Below are positions 7,440 through 13,324 of a DNA stretch of 13,324 bases, in pieces; the stretch's first letter is position 1, and every line of letters begins with the position of its first letter. The stretch lies in contig JAPLNJ010000771.1 of NCBI GenBank assembly GCA_026692885.1, positions 1 through 13,324 on the forward strand, written 5' to 3'. Both the position numbers and the translations under genes were made by a program. This DNA comes from Planctomycetota bacterium (GTDB lineage: Bacteria; Planctomycetota; Planctomycetia; Pirellulales; Pirellulaceae). A model generated the notes under the pieces. That model was not told the DNA's origin. It made no database searches and was given only the letters and a program-made list of their open reading frames with translations.

Positions 7440-9365
7440 TCACTCGCCCATCACGCCGAGTTCGGCTACGGAGGCGAACTGGTGGCCGCTGTGTTCCGAG
7501 AGCGCCCGCAGGAGCACGTAGCGGCCTTGGGTGGCTGGGCAGGCGACAGTTTGCGGTTCCTTCGTCTTGGCGAGCTGTGTCTTGACGAGGGGATCGCCGA
7601 ACTTGTCCGGCGACTGGCTGAGGCAGAACTCGATGTCGTTCACGGCACCGTTCCAGCCGGCGTCTTGGCGTCCCAGATAGACAAAGCCGCGAACGAGGTG
7701 CTCGGCTCCCAGATCGATGACCAGTTCGTGCGGCGGTGGGGCGATGCCGCCGGAGAACTTCGTATGCCAGAGCGTGGCGGGGTCGCCGTCGATGGCCTGG
7801 CGCGCATACTTCTGATTGGCCGTGTTCTCACTGCTGACCAGGACGATTTTCCACTCCTTATTCGACAGCAGTCCCTGAACCGGCATGGTGAATGTCTTGG
7901 CCGCAGGCTTGGCTTTGCGCTTCGGCTCCGGTGCCGCGGATTGATCGTGTTGTCCGGTCTTCGCACGCCGGTCGCGCTCGTGGCGGTCGGTGCGGGCGAA
8001 GGTGCCCTCGACGGCGGGTTCGTGAGCTTGCGTTGCCAACGCGGAAAGGTGGGCGACCACATCGGGCTTGGCGTCGGCAAGATCTTTCGATTCGCTCGGA
8101 TCGGCGGCCAAGTCGTAGAGTTCCCACTTCGCCTTCGTACCCCGCCGGACCGCGCGCCAGGTGCCTTGGCGAATGGCGGTCGCGTTGCCGATTTCCCAAA
8201 AGAGATACTCGTGCTCTCTCTGCGGACGACCGGCGGCGGCCTCGCCGATCAAGGTCGGCAGCAGGGAAATTCCGTCGACGTCCGCGGGGGCCTTGGCGCC
8301 GGTGACTTCGGCGATGGTCGGCAGTACGTCGGGGAAATAGCCGAGATGATCGCTGCTGGTGCCGGGCGCGATTTTTCCGGGCCAGCGTGCGATGAACGGC
8401 ACGCGCAGGCCGCCTTCGTAGAGCGTGCCCTTCTTGCCGCGATATTCCACGCCCGTCTGGGGATTCTTGTTCGCCGAATGCACGCCGCGCGGGTGCTCGG
8501 CGGACGTGAAGTAATCGGCGCCGCCGTTGTCGCCGCTGAAGAAGACGAGTGTGTTTTGATCAAGGCCCAGTTCCTTGAGCAGCGCCAGGACTTCGCCCAC
8601 CTGCCGGTCCTCCATCGTGACCATCGCCGCATATCGGCGCGCTTCTTCGGACCACGGCTTGTCCTTGTAGATCGCCCACGCGGGATCGGAGTCGGGGATG
8701 CTGAACATGCCGTGTGGCGGCGTGTAGGGCAGGTAGGCAAAGAACGGCTGTTGGGCATGCTCGCGGATGAATTTCAGCGCCGCGTCATGGATCATGTACT
8801 GAGAGTAAGTCTGGCCGCTGGAGCCGCCGTGGTTGCCGGCGAGTGGCAGCTCCTCGCTGTTGCGGATGAGATAGGGCGGATAGTAGCTGTGCGCGTGGAC
8901 CTGATCGTAGTAGCCCAGGAACACATCGAAGCCGTGCTTTTCCGGCACGCCGGTCGAGTCGCGTCCGCCGCAGCCCCACTTGCCGAAACCGCCCGCGGCG
9001 TAGCCGAGTGGCTTAAGCATCGAGGCGATGGTCACCTCTTCGGCCCGCAAGGGCGTGCCGCCCCCGTTCACGCGCACTGAGGTATGCCCGCTGTGTTTGC
9101 CGGTCAGGAAGCAGCACCGCGTCGGTGCGCAAACGCACGACCCGGCGAACAGGTTGTTGAATCGGATCCCCTCGGCGGCCATGCGGTCGAGGTTGGGCGT
9201 CTGGATATTCCGTCCCCCCATGAACCCTGGCTCGTAGTAGCCCAGCTCATCGGACATGATGTAGATGACGTTCGGCTTGGCGGGGGTCGGAGGGGCAGCG
9301 GTCGCCGGCAGCGCGGCGGGGGGCGCCAGGAGCAGGGCGGTGAGAAGTGTGAGTCTGCGTTGCAT
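7440..9365 (-). CDS. Type I sulfatase with C-terminal F5/8-type-C-like (discoidin) domain
   Basis: This is a 641-residue exported protein. ATG 9365 follows AAAGGA (9376-9371), which overlaps the previous stop, and begins a signal peptide (MQRRLTLLTALLLAPPAALP). Residues ~30-450 form the sulfatase domain, with formylglycine C79 in CVCAPTRCCFLTGKHSGHTS, H218 in YTPPHGMF and D279-N280 in SGDNGG. Two canonical positions differ: the first metal pair is D39-E40 (MSDELGYYE) instead of DD, and GKWH reads GKWG (128-131). A charged Lys/Ala/Pro-rich linker (~455-495) leads to a beta-sandwich of ~140 residues. This contains EWKIVLVSSENT, AIDGDPATLWHT, VIDLGAEHLVRGFVYLGRQD and RYVLLRALSE, the pattern of F5/8C or CBM32-like carbohydrate-binding modules. 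The domain probably holds the enzyme on its polymeric substrate. Both substitutions look family-typical to me, because the surrounding motifs are intact. Confidence 0.92.
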   Translation of the reverse strand: MQRRLTLLTALLLAPPAALPATAAPPTPAKPNVIYIMSDELGYYEPGFMGGRNIQTPNLDRMAAEGIRFNNLFAGSCVCAPTRCCFLTGKHSGHTSVRVNGGGTPLRAEEVTIASMLKPLGYAAGGFGKWGCGGRDSTGVPEKHGFDVFLGYYDQVHAHSYYPPYLIRNSEELPLAGNHGGSSGQTYSQYMIHDAALKFIREHAQQPFFAYLPYTPPHGMFSIPDSDPAWAIYKDKPWSEEARRYAAMVTMEDRQVGEVLALLKELGLDQNTLVFFSGDNGGADYFTSAEHPRGVHSANKNPQTGVEYRGKKGTLYEGGLRVPFIARWPGKIAPGTSSDHLGYFPDVLPTIAEVTGAKAPADVDGISLLPTLIGEAAAGRPQREHEYLFWEIGNATAIRQGTWRAVRRGTKAKWELYDLAADPSESKDLADAKPDVVAHLSALATQAHEPAVEGTFARTDRHERDRRAKTGQHDQSAAPEPKRKAKPAAKTFTMPVQGLLSNKEWKIVLVSSENTANQKYARQAIDGDPATLWHTKFSGGIAPPPHELVIDLGAEHLVRGFVYLGRQDAGWNGAVNDIEFCLSQSPDKFGDPLVKTQLAKTKEPQTVACPATQGRYVLLRALSEHSGHQFASVAELGVMGE

Positions 9366-9370
9366 GATGT

Positions 9371-9376
9371 TCCTTT
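9371..9376 (-). promoter_or_regulatory. Ribosome-binding site of the F5/8C sulfatase
   Basis: AAAGGA lies 5 nt before ATG 9365 and shares its first base with the last base of the esterase gene's TGA (9378-9376). Ribosomes ending the esterase would reach the next start at once, which supports co-translation of the two genes. Confidence 0.65.
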
Positions 9377-10911
9377 CAGTTTGTAGCCCAAGCGTCCGTG
9401 CGGAACGGGGACGCGGGCAGGCCGGCGCCGTTGTAGAGATTGCAGATGGGATCGGCTTCCCAGGCGTAACGGACGGCAACCGGCTGTTTCACCTCCGGGC
9501 TGGAAACGATGACTTTGTCGTCCACGATGCGGGCGGATGCGGGCTTCCACTGCCGGTCCTCACCGGCGATGACGAAGCCCTTCAAGGCACCGTCTTTCGC
9601 CTGCAGGCCGCCCTCGATGTGCGTGAAGGAAATGGCGATCTCGGCGCCTCGCATCGCATGGCCCGCGGGCAAGGGGCCGCTGGTCGCGGGAACCTGCTTT
9701 TTGTACACGTCGCCGAGCGCCCACAACGCCAGCCGGCGGCCGACTTCCTGTTTGTTCTTGGGATGGATGTTCTTGGGCTCGCCGACGTCCACCGTGATCG
9801 CCATCCCGGTGTGCGGCAGACGCAGCGACTTGAGCATCGCCTCGCGCACCAGCATCCAGCCCTCGCCGGGGCGCTGGAAATTCGGCAACTGCACCCAGGC
9901 GAACGGGAACTCCTCGCCCCACCGCGAGCGCCAATCAGTCACCAGCGCCGGCAGCTGGTATTCGTAGAGCGGCCTCTTGCCGGGCTGCGAGTTGGCTTCA
10001 CCTTGATACCAAATCACCCCACGGATTGCGTACGGGATCAGCGGCGTGATCTTGCCGTTGAACAGGCCCCCCGCGCCGCTGCGGCGATTGCGCTGCTCCA
10101 GCGGGTCTCGCGGGCGACGCGGCGCGGCTTGGCCCTCCGCCTTCGCCTTGGCGGCCTGCTGTTTCCAGCGAGCGAGCGCCTTTTCATAGTTTGCTTTCGC
10201 TTGCGCCTCGTCGAATTTCGCCGCGGTCTTGGTCTCGGCCCCGCCCGGCGCCTGTAACTCTGGCACTTTCGCCTGCGCTTCGGCGGAAATCCACGACTCG
10301 ATCGGGGTGCCCCCGACGGAAGAGTTGATCAGACCGATCGGCACCTTCAATTCTCGGTGGAGCTCGCGGCCGAAGAAGAACAGCGTTGCCGAAAACGATC
10401 CCACCGTCTCCGGCGAACACACCGACCATGTTCCGCTGGCGTTCGTTTGTGGTGTGGCGGCAGCTTTCGACTCCTCGCGGAACATGCGGATTAGCGGCAA
10501 GGCCGCACCGGCTTGGTCCTGATTGAAGTCGCGGGCATTCTTGACGAGAAAAGCCATGTTCGACTGGCCGGAGCCGAGCCAGACCTCGCCCACGAGAACG
10601 TCGGAGATTTCCGCTTTGTGCTTGGAGATCTTGGATTGGACGACCAGCGTGCGCGGCTCGGCGCAGGCGGGCAGCGGTTCGAGTTTGACGAACCACTTGC
10701 CATCGGCATCGGCGACCGTGGTCTTCTTCTGACCGGCGAACTCGACGATGATTGGCTCGCTCGGCTCGCTCCAGCCCCAGACGGGCACCGGTTTCTCGCG
10801 CTGGAGCAGCAGGTGGTCGGAGAAGATCGCCGCGAGTTTCAGTTCGGCGGCGTGAAGTGCGGCGGGCAGAGCCAGCAGCAAGAAGGTGAAGAATAGGGCG
10901 GTGCGTCTCAT
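9376..10911 (-). CDS. Sialate O-acetylesterase-type SGNH esterase
   Basis: This exported esterase of 511 residues has its signal peptide at MRRTALFFTFLLLALPAALH. Family members remove O-acetyl groups from sugars, whether sialic acid or acetylated plant and algal glycans. Visible features are S117 in GSGQSNM (nucleophile), NSSVGGTPIESW (197-208), WYQGEAN (301-307) and the D375/H383 pair in DVGEPKNIHPKNKQEVGRRL. A ~50-residue Lys/Ala-rich insertion (~230-280) breaks the catalytic domain, as is common in planctomycete homologues. ATG 10911 follows AGAGGA (10923-10918) and starts at the signal peptide. An in-frame ATG at 10941 is equally possible: it has AAGGAG (10953-10948), overlaps the upstream TGA as ATGA, and would add ten residues. 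The position between sulfatases suggests deacetylation of the same sulfated glycan. True sialic acid specificity is not implied. Confidence 0.9.
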   Translation of the reverse strand: MRRTALFFTFLLLALPAALHAAELKLAAIFSDHLLLQREKPVPVWGWSEPSEPIIVEFAGQKKTTVADADGKWFVKLEPLPACAEPRTLVVQSKISKHKAEISDVLVGEVWLGSGQSNMAFLVKNARDFNQDQAGAALPLIRMFREESKAAATPQTNASGTWSVCSPETVGSFSATLFFFGRELHRELKVPIGLINSSVGGTPIESWISAEAQAKVPELQAPGGAETKTAAKFDEAQAKANYEKALARWKQQAAKAKAEGQAAPRRPRDPLEQRNRRSGAGGLFNGKITPLIPYAIRGVIWYQGEANSQPGKRPLYEYQLPALVTDWRSRWGEEFPFAWVQLPNFQRPGEGWMLVREAMLKSLRLPHTGMAITVDVGEPKNIHPKNKQEVGRRLALWALGDVYKKQVPATSGPLPAGHAMRGAEIAISFTHIEGGLQAKDGALKGFVIAGEDRQWKPASARIVDDKVIVSSPEVKQPVAVRYAWEADPICNLYNGAGLPASPFRTDAWATN

Positions 10912-10937
10912 GATGGGTCCTCTGGCTTGCCGTAGGT

Positions 10938-11413
10938 TCATGGCCGGCTCCTTTCCTGTGAGCGGAGTAGTTCGAGTTTCCGAGAGAGTTCCGTTACGAG
11001 CTCGGCATGTTCCGCGGCGACATCCGTGGTTTCGGCCGGGTCCTGAGCGAGATCGTAGAGTGCCTCGCCGGCGGACGGGCCGCGTTTTGCATTCTTGCCG
11101 CCGGTGCCGGGGATGAACTTCCATTGGCCCTGCCGGATGGCTATTCGCCGGTGATCAGCGAGTACCGCGACGGCGTGCAGGTGGACGAGGTAGAGTAACC
11201 GCTGGTGAACCTCAGCCCTTCTCTGGCGAGCCGGTCCACGTGCGGAGTCTGAACGGCTCGGGCGCCGTAGCAACCCACGTCGCCGTATCCCAGGTCGTCC
11301 GCATAGATCAGCACAATATTGGGCGGGACCTGCGGCGGCGCAGCGTCGGCGCCGTGGAGGTCGGCCAACGGAACCAGCAACAGGGTCAACGTCCGCCATT
11401 CGATTCGTTTCAT
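10938..11413 (-). pseudogene. Type I sulfatase with a large internal out-of-frame deletion
   Basis: Both ends of a sulfatase are present and the middle is gone. From ATG 11413 (GAGGAG at 11426-11421) there is a signal peptide ([20 protein letters not shown]), D39-D40 in [14 protein letters not shown], and formylglycine C79 in [12 protein letters not shown], ending at TAG 11143-11141. From 11141 another frame resumes with AIRQGQWKFIPGTGG, LYDLAQDPAETTDVAAEH and SRKLELLRSQERSRP, stopping at TGA 10940-10938. In relatives these parts are separated by roughly 300 residues containing GKWH, the second metal site and most of the fold, so about 0.9 kb is missing. The junction lies within 11148-11139. 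The truncated 90-residue product cannot be active, although its start site and the coupling of its end to the esterase gene (ATGA) are preserved. Confidence 0.88.
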
Positions 11414-11536
11414 CGGACTTCTCCTCTTTGCTTGGTGCGCCGCAGTTTGGTTCTGCTGAGCGGCCATTAGGGACTACCTTGAGTGACAGGTTTCTTCGGG
11501 GCGGTGGTTCTCGGGGCTTTGTTCTTCCCCGGAGCC

Positions 11537-12958
11537 TTACTTGTCGGCCTTGTCTACGGCGCCGTCACCGGCGTCATCTGGCATCTCCTTCAAATCGCCG
11601 GCGCGGAGCGCAGCGAGCAGAACCTGCAATTGTTTGACCCGTTGCGGTTCCTCTGACGCGAGGTCCTGCTTTTCGAACGGATCGTCGGCGACGTGGAACA
11701 GCTCGACCGCCGGGCTGCCCCTCTTCGCCGCTTTGCGGGCGATGAGTTTCCAGCCATCGTGCAGCACGATGGCGCCGGACGGGTGCGGGATGTAAATGGT
11801 GCGCGGGGCCGGTTTCTCGACCGCGCCGGTCAGCAACGGCCAGGCGTCCAGCCCGTCGAACTTCAGATCGGTGGGCGGCTGCCAGCCGGCGAGCTTCGTC
11901 AGCGTCGGCATCCAATCGGCGGCATGGAGCGGCGCGGTGAGTTTGTGCGGTGCGAGTTTGCCCGGCCAGTTGGCGAAGGCACTAACGCGGACGCCGCCTT
12001 CGTACAGCGTATTCTTATGGCCGCGCAGCGGCACGTTGCTGCTCAATACGGGCGAATCGGCGACCTTGCCGACGTACGGATTCTTGCCTCCCGGCAGGCC
12101 GCCGTTGTCGGAGGTGAACACGATCAGCGTGTCGCGCCGCTGGCCGGTTTCGTCCAGCGCGGCCACGAATTCGCCGACCTTGGTGTCGAGTTGCGTGACG
12201 AAGGCCGCCAGTCGCAGCAGCGACTCGTGCTTCACCGGGTCGTCGTCGAATTTTGCACCGGCGTAGAGGCGTTGGTATTCTTCCGGCGCGTCCACGGGAA
12301 TGTGGACGGCGAAGAACGGCACGTAGATGAACCACGGCGACTGCTTCTGGCGAATCCACTGCACGGCTTCGCGCGCCACCAACTCGGTGGCGTTGCCTTC
12401 CTCGTCCAGGCGTGTGAGGTCGCGATGCCAAGTGTCTTCGTAGGGGCCAGGGCGATATTTGTGCGTCCACGGATCGACCGCGCCGCAGAGCGCGCCGTAG
12501 CTGTGGTCGAAGCCGTAATGGTTCGGCCCCCACTCGAATTTTCCGCCGAGGTGCCACTTGCCCGAGATGTGCGTCGTGTAGCCGCACTGTTTGAGCGCCG
12601 AGGCGAGCGTCGGCGTGCCGGGCGGAAAAGCCCGCGAGTTGGATGGTGACAACACATGCGGCCCGAACCGGCTCGTCCACCGTCCGCTCAACAGGGCCGT
12701 CCGCGTGGGCGTGCAGACCGGCTGGACGTAATGCCGGTCCAACTCAACCCCCTCGCGCACGAGGCGGTCCAGCACGGGCGTTTTGAACTTGCCACCGTGC
12801 CAGCCCACGTCGGCCCAGCCGAGGTCATCCGCGACGAGCAGCAAGATATTGGGTTTCTTCGCCGGCGTATCGGCCGCGTGGAGCGTCGCCCCGCATAGCA
12901 GAAGGCTGCCAGCGATGACTCTAAGGTGCCGCGTGTTCACGAAAGTGGGAGGTGTCAT
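11537..12958 (-). CDS. Arylsulfatase B-like type I sulfatase
   Basis: This is a 473-residue exported sulfatase. ATG 12958 is chosen because the hydrophobic signal segment (HLRVIAGSLLLCGATLHAAD) begins shortly after it. The ribosome-binding site is weak, and the ATG at 13009 would add an unlikely charged stretch. Hallmarks are D44-D45 in LVADDLGWADVG, HYVQPVCTPTRTALLSGRW with formylglycine C82, TTHISGKWHLGG (K134, H136), H219 in FFAVHIPVDAPEEY, D284-N285 in TSDNGG, and NVPLRGHKNTLYEGGVRV followed by ADWMPTLTKLAG. The YVQPVCTP, LRGxKxxLYEGGVR and DWxPTLxKLAG pattern is that of arylsulfatase B (N-acetylgalactosamine-4-sulfatase-like) enzymes, so a 4-sulfated hexosamine or galactose is a plausible substrate. 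The C-terminus is short and acidic (MPDDAGDGAVDKADK). The 123 nt to the next gene hold no terminator that I can support. Confidence 0.92.
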   Translation of the reverse strand: MTPPTFVNTRHLRVIAGSLLLCGATLHAADTPAKKPNILLLVADDLGWADVGWHGGKFKTPVLDRLVREGVELDRHYVQPVCTPTRTALLSGRWTSRFGPHVLSPSNSRAFPPGTPTLASALKQCGYTTHISGKWHLGGKFEWGPNHYGFDHSYGALCGAVDPWTHKYRPGPYEDTWHRDLTRLDEEGNATELVAREAVQWIRQKQSPWFIYVPFFAVHIPVDAPEEYQRLYAGAKFDDDPVKHESLLRLAAFVTQLDTKVGEFVAALDETGQRRDTLIVFTSDNGGLPGGKNPYVGKVADSPVLSSNVPLRGHKNTLYEGGVRVSAFANWPGKLAPHKLTAPLHAADWMPTLTKLAGWQPPTDLKFDGLDAWPLLTGAVEKPAPRTIYIPHPSGAIVLHDGWKLIARKAAKRGSPAVELFHVADDPFEKQDLASEEPQRVKQLQVLLAALRAGDLKEMPDDAGDGAVDKADK

Positions 12959-13132
12959 CGTGTTGTTCTCGGATCTTGGGGCGTGATTGCCGCGGCCTCT
13001 GCGGCACAAAAGGCCATCGTAACATCTGGTGATAGTATCCGCGCCCGCTCGGCTTGTAGTCGTGGACGGTGGGAAGGTGGCCGGCGCTCGGGGGGACGGT
13101 CATGGGAGTTCCCTTCCATCAAGGCCTCGGCC
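12959..13132 (-). other. Intergenic region upstream of the arylsulfatase B-like gene
   Basis: These 174 nt separate the sulfatase tail at 13133 from the arylsulfatase B-like start. A 60-codon minus-strand frame (13103-12921) reads TVHDYKPSGRGYYHQMLRWP in its middle, which looks more protein-like than its surroundings but matches nothing I recognise. I see no promoter pair, tRNA or hairpin that I would defend. It may hold the promoter of the downstream genes or another gene relic. Confidence 0.3.
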
Positions 13133-13324
13133 TCAATGATCTCCTGATGCTCGTTCCACGATGTACTTCGCACCCAGCGTTAGCCCGTGGCTCGCATACC
13201 ACTCCTTCAACAGCCGTCGGCCGGTTTCCAAACGCTCGCGCTGAGCCCGGTCCGCCGCGAGGTTCTGCAACTCACCGGGGTCGCGCTCCAGATCGAGGAG
13301 CATCTCACGGATCTCGCCGCCCGC
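13133..13324 (-). CDS. Sulfatase, C-terminal end (5' part outside window)
   Basis: The minus-strand frame is open from the window edge to a TGA at 13135-13133 and encodes about 63 residues. EMLLDLERDPGELQNLA is the classic LYDLxxDPxExxNLA block near the C-terminus of type I sulfatases. It is followed by a helix (RERLETGRRLLKEWYASHG) and a short tail ending VERASGDH. Catalytic residues lie outside the window, so only the family can be given. The length and the LKEWYASHG ending fit N-sulfoglucosamine-sulfohydrolase-like or iduronate-sulfatase-like members, but that is a guess. It continues the same-strand sulfatase series. Confidence 0.75.
   Translation of the reverse strand, partial: AGGEIREMLLDLERDPGELQNLAADRAQRERLETGRRLLKEWYASHGLTLGAKYIVERASGDH

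Noticed and set aside
11518..11536. Possible terminator hairpin (CGGGG/CCCCG on the minus strand) after the arylsulfatase B-like gene
   Set aside because: The stem is only 5 bp with a 10-nt loop and no U-tract, so it is not convincing.
1..13324. CRISPR arrays, tRNA or rRNA genes, defence systems, riboswitches
   Set aside because: None was found by reading both strands: no regular repeats beyond the 16-bp pair, no cloverleaf-like segments and no defence-type motifs.

Overview
This GC-rich window is a catabolic locus for sulfated polysaccharide. The gene content suggests a PVC-superphylum bacterium (Planctomycetes, Verrucomicrobia or Lentisphaerae type) or a similar sulfatase-rich lineage. It holds seven recognisable type I (formylglycine, Cys-type) sulfatase loci, a sialate O-acetylesterase-type SGNH esterase, the tail of a GH2 beta-galactosidase, and relics of GH27, GH29, PQQ-propeller and DUF1080-like genes. 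Nearly every gene whose N-terminus is visible encodes a signal peptide. The taxonomic guess is inference from gene style; no rRNA or marker gene is present.

Layout. 1-758 (+) is the C-terminal third of a GH2 enzyme entering from the left. 759-935 holds two slivers: a GH27-like C-terminal end (+) and an integrase-core fragment (-). 1101-2540 (+) is an intact iduronate-2-sulfatase-like gene. 2541-4258 is a graveyard: a 16-bp tandem duplication, the first ~50 codons of a GH29 alpha-L-fucosidase (+), the last ~39 codons of a DUF1080-like protein (-), and a PQQ beta-propeller pseudogene (-) with an internal deletion, a frameshift and an in-frame TGA. From 13324 down to 4259 everything lies on the minus strand: the tail of a sulfatase leaving the window, an arylsulfatase-B-like gene (11537-12958), a sulfatase pseudogene with a large internal deletion (10938-11413), the SGNH esterase (9376-10911 or 10941), a sulfatase with a C-terminal F5/8-type-C-like domain (7440-9365), an S1_16-like sulfatase (5790-7373) and a further arylsulfatase (4259-5785). 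Junctions of 4-66 nt (or an ATGA overlap), most with a Shine-Dalgarno sequence inside or just after the preceding gene's end, suggest one polycistronic unit from about 11413 to 4259.

How it works together (inference): several sulfatases of different subfamilies would remove sulfate esters from different positions of one complex glycan, the esterase would remove acetyl groups, and galactosidase or fucosidase activities would cleave the exposed sugars. No SusC/SusD pair, regulator, transporter or formylglycine-generating enzyme is in the window, so maturation of the active-site cysteines must rely on a gene elsewhere.

The most unusual aspect is the density of deletion scars. At least five genes survive as ends or fragments joined at abrupt junctions, beside perfectly intact sulfatases. 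This is either real deletional decay of a modular locus or a sign of chimeric or collapsed assembly; long reads across the junctions would decide. I did not find a convincing new molecular system.
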